Assembly: GCA_016875335.1 (NCBI GenBank)
Contig: VGRO01000001.1
Coordinates: 1 to 64,000 of the forward strand
Source of the DNA: Deltaproteobacteria bacterium
Lineage (GTDB): Bacteria > Myxococcota_A > UBA9042
Reading direction: 5' to 3'
DNA: 64,000 bases
The translations under genes were made by a program, and so were the position numbers. Below the pieces are notes generated by a model. It worked only from the letters and a program-made list of their open reading frames with translations. It was not told the DNA's origin and made no database searches. Below are positions 1 to 8,570 of the stretch, in pieces (position 1 is the stretch's first letter; every line of letters begins with the position of its first letter).

Positions 1-150
1 CAGTTGCTTCGTAAAGTCGCCGCCTTGCAGGCCGAACTCGGCCATGGCAGCAACGCGCTGGGCGTTGACCTCCGCCTTGAGCTGCCGCAGCAACTCCTCG
101 GCTTGGGCAATCAGCACGCGGGTGGGCGCTGGGTAAGCGGTGTCGCGCAT
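1..150 (-). CDS. Unidentified protein, N-terminal 50 residues (cut by left edge)
   Basis: The frame opens with an ATG at 150-148 and stays open for 50 codons to the window edge. The visible part is mostly helical and charged (for example AEELLRQLKAEV) and has no recognisable domain. It lies back to back with the restriction enzyme that starts at 162. In PstI-type systems the endonuclease and methyltransferase genes are divergent, so this could be the start of the methyltransferase, but no methyltransferase motif is in view. A different small regulator is equally possible. Confidence 0.4.
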   Translation of the reverse strand, partial: MRDTAYPAPTRVLIAQAEELLRQLKAEVNAQRVAAMAEFGLQGGDFTKQL

Positions 151-161
151 CGTGGGCTCCT

Positions 162-1028
162 TTGGGCGCCGGCCAAGGCTTGGAGGCGTTGGCCGACCTG
201 GGTTTCACGGGCACGCAGGCCAACGAACTGGCTGCGCGCACGTTGCTGGCCCTGTGCGAATTGCGGCCCGCGACGCAGTGGGCAAACGCGACCGGCAGGC
301 CGTGGACAATCCGCGGAATCATCGATTGGATCGGCGAATACTATCCTCCGCGGCCAGCCGAAAACACGCGCGAGACGATCCGCGACGAGGCGGTCAAGCA
401 CTTCGTTGCGTATGGCCTGCTCGATCGCAACGCCGATGACCCCGCCAGGCCGACGAACAGCAGCAAGACCAACTATCGTCTGCGGCCGGAGGCACTGAAC
501 GCCATGCACGGCTTCGGTACCCCGGCTTGGCACGACGCCGTGGACCAGTTCCGCGATGCCACGGTGGCGATCCGCAGCGAAATGGCGCGCACCCGTGACC
601 GTGCGCGCATGGAAGTGCCGCTGCCCGATGGCACGCTGGAGAGCCTGTCGCCGGGCGGTCAGAACCCGCTCATCAGGTCGGTGGTCGTCGAGTTCGTCGG
701 CCGTTTCGTGCGCCGGCCCCGAGTGGTGTACTTGGGCGACGCCGACGGCAAGCACCGGGTTTTCGAGCGCGCGTATCTGGCGGGCCGCGGCGTGGCTATC
801 GGCAACGCCTCGAAGATGCCCGATGTGTTGGTGGTGGACGGCGAACGAGATTGGCTGGTGGTCATTGAGGCTGTGGCCAGCGACGGCCCGGTCGACGCAA
901 AGCGCCGCGCTGAACTCAGCGTGCTCTTGCAGGGCTGGCCGGGCGGGCTGGTGTTCGTGACCGCGTTCGCTGACCGCGCGACACTGCGCAAATGGATACC
1001 GGTGCTGGCGTGGGAAACCGAAGTCTAG
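162..1028 (+). CDS. BsuBI/PstI-family type II restriction endonuclease
   Basis: The protein has 288 residues from a TTG at 162, close to the roughly 315 of PstI/BsuBI. The C-terminal third holds the family's PD...E-V block: MPDVLVVDGERDWLVVIEAV, followed by a Ser, Gly-Pro and KRR. The PD and the following Glu are the metal-binding positions of this nuclease fold. The N-terminal half (WTIRGIIDWI...RETIRDEAVKHF) matches the helical DNA-binding part of the family. If active it would cut an unmodified PstI-like site as part of a restriction-modification system. The partner methyltransferase is not in the window; the divergent gene on the left is the candidate. A start upstream of 162 would overlap that divergent gene. 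Confidence 0.75.
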   Translation: MGAGQGLEALADLGFTGTQANELAARTLLALCELRPATQWANATGRPWTIRGIIDWIGEYYPPRPAENTRETIRDEAVKHFVAYGLLDRNADDPARPTNSSKTNYRLRPEALNAMHGFGTPAWHDAVDQFRDATVAIRSEMARTRDRARMEVPLPDGTLESLSPGGQNPLIRSVVVEFVGRFVRRPRVVYLGDADGKHRVFERAYLAGRGVAIGNASKMPDVLVVDGERDWLVVIEAVASDGPVDAKRRAELSVLLQGWPGGLVFVTAFADRATLRKWIPVLAWETEV

Positions 1029-1455
1029 CTGGCCGAGGAGCCGGACCACTTGGTCCACTTCAATGGCGACCGGTACTTGGGGCCACATGAGGCGCAGTCG
1101 GCCAACAAGGGCCCATTGCCGGGCGCGTGAAGCGATGTCGACGGCGGCGAAGCGCAGATTGTGACCTGAGGTTCCCCATTGCACCGCGCGCCCCACCTCG
1201 CCCCCAACGCCCCAAGAGCTCCGCATCCTCGGCACTCACGCCCTTGAGCGCGCCGGCTACCGAGCATGCCACCGGCGCAAGCGCCGCACAGGGTCTGGTC
1301 AGAACCATGATTGACAGCGCATATTGTCTGGCACGGCTTTGCGTGCGCCAACTTCCGATCCATCTTGGGATGGGCCGCTGCCCATTGAGCCCTTGCCCAC
1401 CCGGCGCGCCCGCCCTACCTTTGGCGCCCGCGCGGCCGCGGCACAGGGCAAGACC
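1029..1455. other. 427-base intergenic stretch with no supported gene
   Basis: It lies between the restriction gene and the peroxiredoxin gene. Open frames run through it on both strands, as expected at this G+C, but none has a recognisable product or a convincing start. A TTGACA hexamer is present near 1311, but no matching -10 box follows at normal spacing. Nothing else is visible. Confidence 0.4.
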
Positions 1456-1941
1456 ATGTTTGGATTCGGATTCGGCACACCACTGGCTGTCGGGACCAAG
1501 GCGCCCGAATTCACGCTGCCCGACCAAGACGGCCGGCCCGTCGCGCTGGCTGACGCCCTCAAGGCCGGCCCCGCGGTCGTGTATTTCTACCCGCGCGACG
1601 ACACCCCGGGCTGCACCGCCGAGGCCTGCAAGTTCCGGGACGATTACCAGGATTTCACCGACGCCGGTGCCCAGGTGTTCGGCATCAGCCAGGACGACGT
1701 CGCCAGCCACAAGCGCTTTGCGGAACGTCACCGCTTGCCGTTTCGCCTGCTCGCCGACACCGACGACAGTGTCCACAAGGCCTATGGCGTGCAGGCCGCG
1801 CTGGGGGTCCTTCGCGGCCGCGTCACCTACGTCATCGACCGCCAGGGCATCGTGCGGCACAGCTTCGACGCCCGCATCAACGCCGTCGCCCACGTCCGCG
1901 ATGCCTTGCAGGTGCTGCGCGCCCTGAAGGACGCCCCATGA
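1456..1941 (+). CDS. bcp: Peroxiredoxin, PrxQ/BCP type
   Basis: This 161-residue thiol peroxidase reduces hydrogen peroxide and organic hydroperoxides in the cytoplasm. Residues 43-62 carry the family block YFYPRDDTPGCTAEACKFRD. Cys53 is the peroxidatic cysteine and Cys58 the resolving cysteine, five residues apart as in atypical two-Cys PrxQ proteins. The ATG at 1456 is chosen because the fold starts just after it (GTKAPEFTLPDQDG); the longer upstream frame is low-complexity. The stop overlaps the next start by four bases (ATGA), so the two genes are translationally coupled. Confidence 0.93.
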   Translation: MFGFGFGTPLAVGTKAPEFTLPDQDGRPVALADALKAGPAVVYFYPRDDTPGCTAEACKFRDDYQDFTDAGAQVFGISQDDVASHKRFAERHRLPFRLLADTDDSVHKAYGVQAALGVLRGRVTYVIDRQGIVRHSFDARINAVAHVRDALQVLRALKDAP

Positions 1942-3695
1942 CCCGCCTGCCGAACGCTGAACCGTGGTCGGCGCTCGACCCGCGGCAGCCGCTGCCGTTG
2001 CTGGTCGTGCACCTGCGCGGCACCCAGGCCGAGATGGGCCGCCAGCACGGCGAAATCCTCAAGGTGCACGGCGGCTGGGAGCGCGCGATCGCCTACTACC
2101 CCAACATGGTCGAGCAGATGCTGCGCGGCAGCGCCATCCGCCCCGCCGACCGCGTCGTGCCCGCCTTGGCCCGACCGGCGCTCAACGCCCTGGCCAAGAA
2201 GCTCTACAAAGACCGGCCGGCCGAACTGCACGCGCGAACCTTGGCGTTCCTGGCGGCGCTCGGCATCGACACGCGGCAGGCGCAGTACATCCTGGCCATG
2301 GACATGTTCCAGAACGCCATCGGCATCGCCGGCCGCCACTTGCTCGGGCCCTTTGGCGACCCGTGGATCCGCCGCGGGGTTCCCGCGTGCAGCACGCTCA
2401 TGGCTTGGGGGGCGGCGACCGCGGACGGCAAGCTCTTGCACGGCCGCAACTTCGACTTTCCCGGCGTGGGTGTATGGGACGCAGCGCCCGAGCTGGTGTT
2501 TTGCAGCCCCGACCAAGGGCTGCGCTATGGCTTCGCGACCTGCCGCGGCGCCGACGTGGCGGCCATCAGCAGTTTCAACGAGGCCGGGCTGGTGGTTACG
2601 CCGCACACCCGCTTGCACAAGGACATTGCGTTTTCGGGCGCGGCCATCGCCGACCTGTGCCACGACATCGCGCGCAAATGCCGGACGATTGGCGAGGCCG
2701 AGGCCGTGGTCCGCGAGCGCAAAGTGGCATCGACCTGGGGCATCGCGGTGTCGTCGGCCCGCGAGGGTCGCTCGGCCGTCATCGAGGCGCACGCCGCCGG
2801 CGTGGGCGTGACCTATGCCGACGGTGACCGGCCGTTCAAGACCTGCACCAACCACTACCTCGCCACCGCATTGCGGCACCGCGAGCTTGCACCGGCGCCG
2901 GGCTGGACCTGGCACACCCACAGCCGCAAGAAGCGCCTGGAACAGGCCGGTGAACGTGCGCTCGATGGCGAGCCGCTGACGCCCTTGGCGCTTTTTCGCT
3001 GGCTCGGCGACCGCCACGACGCCGACCAACCGACGCTGGAGCGCGCGGCAGGCGGCGTGCTGGCCCAATCGACCGGCGTGCACACGGTGGTGGTCGAACC
3101 CGAGGCGCGGGTCGTCCACGTGTCCATTGGGCGTTGCCCGAGCGGCCGCGGCGCCGTGCAGTCGGTCGCTTGGGACTGGGACCAAGCGGTGGGCGGCGTC
3201 GAAAAGCGGTCACCGCCCAGCCTGCTGCCCGCCAGCGACTCGGTCTACGATGGCGACACGGCATTGGGCCACGCCTACCGCCACTACCTTCGGGCAGCGC
3301 AACTCGAAGCCCAGGGCTCCAAGCCCAAGCCGGTCGAGGACGAACTGCTGACGGCGGTGCAGTTGGCGCCGCACGACCCGACGTTCTTGCTCTTGGCCGG
3401 GGCGGTTGCGCTGCGCCGCAAGGACCTGGCGACGGCCTATGCGCGCTTCGACCACGGCGCGGCGGTCGAGACCTCGCCGTTTGCCAAGGGTCGCTTGCAC
3501 TTGTGGGCAATGCGCGCCGCGCGCCACCTGCCCGACCGCGACGGCGAAGAGCGCCACCGGCAGGCACTATTGGCGCTGCAGCACCCGCTTTTGGGGATTC
3601 TGCACGAGCAGGCCCGCCACGAGCGCGACAGGCCCTGGAGCCGGCGGCGCCTGACCGGGTGCCCGCTGCATACGCTTTTGGGGGACATCGGGTAG
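1938..3695 (+). CDS. C45-like autoproteolytic acyltransferase/amidohydrolase with C-terminal helical extension
   Basis: The protein has 585 residues. Residues 23-430 look like the Ntn-hydrolase family of penicillin acyltransferase and C45 peptidases: an N-terminal HLRGTQAEMGRQHGEIL block, then PACSTLMAWGAATADGK with Cys151 as the likely N-terminal nucleophile after self-cleavage, then GRNFDFP and SSFNEAGLVV. Such enzymes hydrolyse or transfer acyl groups on amide bonds; the substrate is unknown. Residues 440-560 form an extra TPR-like helical region that the basic family lacks. The gene overlaps the peroxiredoxin gene by four bases. There is no clear signal peptide. Confidence 0.7.
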   Translation: MTRLPNAEPWSALDPRQPLPLLVVHLRGTQAEMGRQHGEILKVHGGWERAIAYYPNMVEQMLRGSAIRPADRVVPALARPALNALAKKLYKDRPAELHARTLAFLAALGIDTRQAQYILAMDMFQNAIGIAGRHLLGPFGDPWIRRGVPACSTLMAWGAATADGKLLHGRNFDFPGVGVWDAAPELVFCSPDQGLRYGFATCRGADVAAISSFNEAGLVVTPHTRLHKDIAFSGAAIADLCHDIARKCRTIGEAEAVVRERKVASTWGIAVSSAREGRSAVIEAHAAGVGVTYADGDRPFKTCTNHYLATALRHRELAPAPGWTWHTHSRKKRLEQAGERALDGEPLTPLALFRWLGDRHDADQPTLERAAGGVLAQSTGVHTVVVEPEARVVHVSIGRCPSGRGAVQSVAWDWDQAVGGVEKRSPPSLLPASDSVYDGDTALGHAYRHYLRAAQLEAQGSKPKPVEDELLTAVQLAPHDPTFLLLAGAVALRRKDLATAYARFDHGAAVETSPFAKGRLHLWAMRAARHLPDRDGEERHRQALLALQHPLLGILHEQARHERDRPWSRRRLTGCPLHTLLGDIG

Positions 3696-3861
3696 GGGCG
3701 GCGCCGCGGCCGCCGTTGCGCGACTGCGACCACCCGCGCCATGGGATTGCCCGGCCGGGGCGCCGCCTCGCGCCCAGGGCACCAACCGCCGCTGCCCTTG
3801 CACCGCGCCCCGCGCGCCCGTACCCTCCCGCGCGCGCGACCCTTCGCGCAGGACCACCGCC

Positions 3862-5676
3862 ATGCCCGACTCCGGCCCATCTCGCTCGCCCGTCACCGCC
3901 CCCGCCGGTGGCGCATTCCTTTTCACCCCCGCCGGCACCGACCGCATCTTCTCGGTCGAGGACCTGAACGAGGAACAGCGCGCCATGGCCGCCGAGGCCG
4001 GCCGCTTCGTGCAAAAGGAGGTGCTGCCCCGCGAACGCGCCCTGGAGTCCAAAGAGGGCAAGGCCGCCAAGGACATGGTCAAGGTCCTCAAGAAGGCCTG
4101 CAAGCTCGGCTTGGCCCAGGTCGAAGTCCCCGAGGCCTACGGCGGCCTGGGCGCAGACAAAGTCACCTCGCTGCTCATCGCCGACAAGGCCGGAGAATCC
4201 GGCGACTTCTCGGTGACCTGGGGCGCGCACTCGGGCATCGGCCTCGCGCCCATCCTCTACTTCGGCACCGACGAGCAAAAGCAGCGCTGGGTCGAGGCGA
4301 TCGCCGGCGGCAGCAAGGTGTCGTGCTACGCGCTTTCCGAGCCGGGCTCAGGGTCCGATGCGTTGGGGGCCCGCTGCAGCGCGCGCCTGAACGAGGCGGG
4401 CACCCACTACATCTTGAACGGCACCAAGCAGTGGATCACCAACGCGGCGTGGATGGACATCGGCGTGGTGTTCGCCAAGGTCGACGGCGACAAGTTCACG
4501 GCGTTCGTGGTCGAGCGCGGCATGGCTGGCCTTGAACACGGTACCGAGGAGCACAAGCTCGGCCTGCGTGGATCCAGCACCTGCCAGCTCATCTTCACCG
4601 ACACCCCGGTCCCGGTCGACAACGTGCTCGGCGAGGTTGGCAAGGGCCACAAGGTGGCCTTCAACACCTTGAATCTCGGGCGCATCAAGTTGGCCGGCGG
4701 CGTCATCTCCATGGCCAAGCGCGCCATCGGCGAAGGCATCCGCTACGCGGTTGACCGCAAGCAGTTCCACACGCGGATCATCGATTTCGGCGCCATTCGG
4801 GAACAGGTGGCCGACAGCATCATCCAGACGTACTTGGTCGAATCGCTGACCTACCGCATCGCCGGGGCCATCGACGCCCGCCTGGCCGACGTGGACCACG
4901 ACGCCGCGGACTACGTCGACCGGCAGATGGCGGCCATCGAGGAGTACGCCGTCGAGGCCTCGATCGCCAAGGTGTACGGCAGCGAAGCGTTGGCGCAGAT
5001 CCTCGACCGCTGCTTGCAGTGGCACGGCGGTTACGGCTTCGTCGAGGACTACAGCGTCGAAAAGTTCGTGCGCGACGCCCGCGTGTACCGCATCTTCGAG
5101 GGAACCAACGAAATCAACCGCTTGCTGATTCCGGGCACCCTTTTCAAGCGGGCGATGCAGAAGCGCCTGGGCCTGCTGCGCGCGATTGGCGCCACCGAGC
5201 AGGCGGCGACGGCCGGGTTTGCACCCATCGCCAGCGATGTCGCGCCCCTGGCGCTGGCACAGACCGCGCTCGAGCGCATCAAGGCCCTGGCGCTGCTGAT
5301 GTTGTCGGCGGCCTCCGGTCGGCACGGCATGGCGCTCGACGGCGAACAAGAGACGCTGGTGCAGCTGGCCAACCTGGTCATCGACGCCTATGCGGTCGAC
5401 TCGGCGGTGGCGCGCACGCTGCAGCGCACCGAGGCCGGCGACGGCGACCCGACCCTGGCGGCGGTGTGCGCGGTGGCGGCGGTCGAGGCCCTGGAGCGCT
5501 CTGCCCTGGCGGCGCGGCGGTTGGTGTTCACGCTTTTCGCCGGCGACGAGGCGGCTGCGTGGCTGGCCAAAGTGGCTGCGGTGCGGCCAGAAGCCCCGGT
5601 CAACCTGCTGCCGTGGCGGCGGGCCATCGCGGCGCGGGCGGTCGACGACGGCGGGTACAAGTTGTCGAGCTACTGA
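3862..5676 (+). CDS. Acyl-CoA dehydrogenase (VLCAD/FadE-like, C-terminally extended)
   Basis: This 604-residue flavoprotein catalyses alpha,beta-dehydrogenation of acyl-CoA, the first step of beta-oxidation. The sequence shows the FAD/substrate blocks CYALSEPGSGSDA and NGTKQWITNA. In the C-terminal domain it has QWHGGYGFVEDYSVEKFVRD and RIFEGTNEINRLL, where Glu413 aligns with the catalytic base of medium-chain enzymes. The extra 170 residues after that block are typical of very-long-chain-type enzymes. It ends in a 7-base tail-to-tail overlap with the phosphatase gene on the other strand. Confidence 0.92.
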   Translation: MPDSGPSRSPVTAPAGGAFLFTPAGTDRIFSVEDLNEEQRAMAAEAGRFVQKEVLPRERALESKEGKAAKDMVKVLKKACKLGLAQVEVPEAYGGLGADKVTSLLIADKAGESGDFSVTWGAHSGIGLAPILYFGTDEQKQRWVEAIAGGSKVSCYALSEPGSGSDALGARCSARLNEAGTHYILNGTKQWITNAAWMDIGVVFAKVDGDKFTAFVVERGMAGLEHGTEEHKLGLRGSSTCQLIFTDTPVPVDNVLGEVGKGHKVAFNTLNLGRIKLAGGVISMAKRAIGEGIRYAVDRKQFHTRIIDFGAIREQVADSIIQTYLVESLTYRIAGAIDARLADVDHDAADYVDRQMAAIEEYAVEASIAKVYGSEALAQILDRCLQWHGGYGFVEDYSVEKFVRDARVYRIFEGTNEINRLLIPGTLFKRAMQKRLGLLRAIGATEQAATAGFAPIASDVAPLALAQTALERIKALALLMLSAASGRHGMALDGEQETLVQLANLVIDAYAVDSAVARTLQRTEAGDGDPTLAAVCAVAAVEALERSALAARRLVFTLFAGDEAAAWLAKVAAVRPEAPVNLLPWRRAIAARAVDDGGYKLSSY

Positions 5677-6533
5677 TCGACGGCCCGCGGCGGCACCTTT
5701 TGCCCTGCGGCGCCCAACAAATCCACAAGTTCCGCATGGACCCGCCCGTTGCTGGCGACGGTACTGGCGGCGAAAACGTCGTGGTCCTTGCCGGCGAAGT
5801 TGCTCAACTGGCCACCGGCGGCCTGGACGATGGCGTGTCCAGCCGTCAGGTCCCACGGCTTGAGGCCGATTTCGTAGAAGCCGTCGCTGCGGCCCATGGC
5901 GAGGTCGCACAAATCGGTCGCCGCCGAACCCGAACGCCGCACGCAATGCGCGGTCGCCAACACCGCACCCAGCCAACCCAGCAACTGCGGCAGGCGCTGG
6001 CGGCGGTCATACGGAAAGCCGGTGACCACAAGCGCGCGCGACAAGGTCGCCACCGGCGACACCGCGATCGGTCTGTCGTTGCAGGTGGCCGGGATGCCAG
6101 CGCCGCCCACGAACATTTCTCCGCGCGGCGGGTTGGCGACCACGCCGATGACCGGCCGGCCGTAGTACAGCAAGCCAACGGACGCGCACCACGCGGGGTA
6201 GCCGTGGGCGAAATTGGTGGTGCCGTCGAGCGGGTCGATGGCCCAGGTCCAAGGCAGTTCACGGACCCGGTCGCGCAGAGCCGCCGCGCCTTCGGGACCA
6301 TCGCGTTCTTCGGCGAGTACGGTGTCGCCGAGGTCGGCGGCGCGCAGTTCTTCGAGGATCCATGCCTCGGACGCGCGATCGGCCGCGGTCACCAGGTCGA
6401 TGGGCGATTTCTCGTCGTAGTCCGTCAACTGCCCGGCATGTCGGCGCAAGAGCTCGCCGGCGCCCTGGGCGAGGTGTTTCGCCAGCCTGAGGCGCAGTTG
6501 CAAAGCCTCGGCCAGCGGACCGCGGTCGGTCAC
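5670..6533 (-). CDS. Inositol monophosphatase family protein (SuhB/CysQ-like)
   Basis: The protein has 287 residues and all metal-binding motifs of the Li-sensitive phosphatase family: VTAADRASE, an acidic EE pair at 75-76, DPLDGTTNF (Asp100 and Asp103) and WDLTAGHAIVQAAGG. Members hydrolyse inositol-1-phosphate, related sugar phosphates or 3'-phosphoadenosine phosphates, and the sequence does not tell which. Its ATG overlaps the stop of the thioredoxin-like lipoprotein gene by four bases (ATGA), so the two are co-transcribed. Confidence 0.88.
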   Translation of the reverse strand: MTDRGPLAEALQLRLRLAKHLAQGAGELLRRHAGQLTDYDEKSPIDLVTAADRASEAWILEELRAADLGDTVLAEERDGPEGAAALRDRVRELPWTWAIDPLDGTTNFAHGYPAWCASVGLLYYGRPVIGVVANPPRGEMFVGGAGIPATCNDRPIAVSPVATLSRALVVTGFPYDRRQRLPQLLGWLGAVLATAHCVRRSGSAATDLCDLAMGRSDGFYEIGLKPWDLTAGHAIVQAAGGQLSNFAGKDHDVFAASTVASNGRVHAELVDLLGAAGQKVPPRAVDQ

Positions 6534-7186
6534 GGCCAGGCGGCGGGCGTGGCGGTGCCGGCGGGCAAGACGCCGTCGGCCTGGCCGCGGTCCATGGCAT
6601 GGCGCAGGCTGTCTTCGGCGGTGCCGACGCGGGCATCAAAGCGGCGTTGGCTTGCCAGCAGGCGCTGCAACCGCGGCGTGATGTAGTCCACCGCCTCTGC
6701 TCCCTTGACCGCGCCCTGGAACTTGCGGGCGGTGCCGCGACCGTCGGGCGCCGTGCCGGCAAGCAGCGGAATCATGTCCGATCCATAGCCCGCCGCTTCC
6801 AGCCGCTCCTTGTCGCGGTCCAGGTCGTAGGCGAGCAGGCGCAGGCCGTCGGCGACCCCGTCGAAGCGCCGCGCCTGCACGGCCTCGTGAAAGTAGCGGC
6901 ACGGCTCGCACCACTTGGCGCCGACGTAGACCAAAAGCGACCGGCCATCGGTCTTGGCGCGCGCCCACTCGCGCCGCACCTGGTTCGCGACGTCGCCTTC
7001 GGCGGGGGCGTCGACCCAGTCCACGCCGCCCGCCTGGCCGCGGTCTGGCGGTGCCCGCCTTTGCTCCGGTGGCACTGCCGGTGCGACCGCCGCTGGTTTC
7101 ACCGCTTCGGTGGCGGGCGCAGGGGGCGCAGGGCGAGAACAAGCCGAGGCGGCCACAACGGCGAGGGCGAACAAGCGACGGGTCAT
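6530..7186 (-). CDS. Thioredoxin-fold lipoprotein
   Basis: The protein has 218 residues. The ATG at 7186 gives a signal sequence ending at Cys16 (AASAC), consistent with lipidation and periplasmic exposure. After a Pro/Ala-rich linker of about 45 residues comes a thioredoxin-like domain with KWCEPCRYFHEAV, Cys93 and Cys96 being the redox pair. The motif CEPC and the following YFHEA resemble DsbD-gamma/thiol-reductase-like domains rather than cytoplasmic thioredoxin. It probably reduces or oxidises envelope proteins. It is translationally coupled to the downstream phosphatase gene. Confidence 0.75.
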   Translation of the reverse strand: MTRRLFALAVVAASACSRPAPPAPATEAVKPAAVAPAVPPEQRRAPPDRGQAGGVDWVDAPAEGDVANQVRREWARAKTDGRSLLVYVGAKWCEPCRYFHEAVQARRFDGVADGLRLLAYDLDRDKERLEAAGYGSDMIPLLAGTAPDGRGTARKFQGAVKGAEAVDYITPRLQRLLASQRRFDARVGTAEDSLRHAMDRGQADGVLPAGTATPAAWP

Positions 7187-7457
7187 GGGCTCAGGGCGGT
7201 CGGCCGCGACAGGCGGGCAAAAGGACGCGCAGGGTACACGGTTTGGGGGGCAGGCGGAATAGCGTGCCCCGGTCGTCCCGCCGTCATCACGCCCCATATC
7301 CTCCGCGACCGCCCACGCCTTTGGCACCTCGTCGGGCGCGACCGCGACTGACCATGCAACCGTGACCAAACGATGACGCCCTCCGCGCCGCCCTTGTGAC
7401 GCACAGGGCGCATCCTCGCCCTGCGCCCGGCACCCCGCCGCGCGTCCGCGAGGCCCC

Positions 7458-8447
7458 ATGCTCCTGCTCGAACCGCCCAGACCCGATCCGGCGCCCGTCG
7501 CCGTCCATCCCGTCGCCGCGCTTGCCGACGCCGGCCCGCAAGTCGCCCCGGACAAGGGCCATTACGAGCCCAGCGCCATCGCGCTCATGGTCACCGTCCA
7601 CGTGCTCGGCGTGCTCGGGCTTTTCCTGTTCCCGCCGACCTGGCCGCTCGTCGCCTTGTGCGTCGGCAGCTACTACCTGCGCATGTTCGGAATCACCGCC
7701 GGCTACCACCGCTACTTCGCGCACCGCACCTACCGCACCAGCCGCTGGTTCCAGTTCGTGCTGGCGTTCTTGGGCAGCACCGCGACCCAGCGCGGGGCCC
7801 TGTGGTGGGCGGCGCACCACCGCGACCACCACCGCCACAGCGACCAAGAGCGCGACCTGCATTCGCCCCTGCGCCGCGGCTTCTGGTGGTCGCACATCGG
7901 CTGGATCGTCCACTCGTCGAGTACCGAGACCCGCTGGGGCAACATCAAGGATTTCACCAAGTATCCCGAGCTGGTGTGGCTCGACAACTGGCGGCTCTTT
8001 GCGCCGGTGGTGTACGCCGCGACCCTGTTCGCGCTGGGCGGCGCTCCAGCGTTGTTTTGGGGCTACTTCCTGAGCACGGCTTTTCTCTGGCACGGCACCT
8101 TCGTCATCAACAGCTTGTGCCACGTGTGGGGCAGCCGGCGCTTTGAGACCACCGACACCAGCCGCAACAACCTGTGGCTGGCGCTCCTGACGCTTGGCGA
8201 GGGCTGGCACAACAACCACCACCACTACCAGAGCTCGGTGCGGCAGGGCTGGCTGTGGTGGGAGGTCGATGGGTCGTTCTACGCGCTCAAGGCCTTGGAG
8301 AAGTTGGGGATCGTCTGGAAGCTCAAGAGCGTGCCCGAGCGGGTGTGGACGCCGGGCGCCGCCAGCGAATCTGTAGACCCGGCAAAGACCGCGGACGGTG
8401 GCGCCGCGGCCATCGAGGCGCTGGCGGTGGCGGAGCCGGCGAGTTGA
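7458..8447 (+). CDS. Membrane fatty-acid (acyl-CoA type delta-9) desaturase
   Basis: This 329-residue integral membrane di-iron enzyme introduces a cis double bond into fatty acyl chains. Three histidine boxes are visible: HRYFAH at 84-89, HRDHH at 121-125, and EGWHNNHHHY near 260. Hydrophobic stretches at about 42-80, 95-112 and 185-215 fit the four-helix topology of the family. The ATG at 7458 is preceded by about 270 bases shared with the divergent thioredoxin-lipoprotein gene, so the promoter should lie there. It faces the histidine kinase gene. Confidence 0.9.
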   Translation: MLLLEPPRPDPAPVAVHPVAALADAGPQVAPDKGHYEPSAIALMVTVHVLGVLGLFLFPPTWPLVALCVGSYYLRMFGITAGYHRYFAHRTYRTSRWFQFVLAFLGSTATQRGALWWAAHHRDHHRHSDQERDLHSPLRRGFWWSHIGWIVHSSSTETRWGNIKDFTKYPELVWLDNWRLFAPVVYAATLFALGGAPALFWGYFLSTAFLWHGTFVINSLCHVWGSRRFETTDTSRNNLWLALLTLGEGWHNNHHHYQSSVRQGWLWWEVDGSFYALKALEKLGIVWKLKSVPERVWTPGAASESVDPAKTADGGAAAIEALAVAEPAS

Positions 8448-8519
8448 GGTGGGCCGGTGCCTTGTGCGGTTGGGGTGGCGGATTGGCACCCGCTGGCCGC
8501 CGCCGCACCGCCGGGTCCT

Positions 8520-8550
8520 GCCGACCCCAATGAGCGAAAACCGGGTCGGC
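8520..8550. terminator. Candidate bidirectional terminator hairpin
   Basis: GCCGACCC at 8520-8527 and GGGTCGGC at 8543-8550 form a perfect 8-bp inverted repeat with a 15-base loop. It lies in the 123-base gap between two genes that end facing each other, where a shared terminator is expected. There is no T tract on either side, so it is a structure candidate only. Confidence 0.35.
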
Positions 8551-8570
8551 CCGAGCGCACCGGCGTCGCC

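Noticed and set aside
5019-6686. Long open frame on the plus strand across the phosphatase and dehydrogenase genes.
   Set aside because: It is out of frame with, or antisense to, recognised genes; long frames are common at this G+C.
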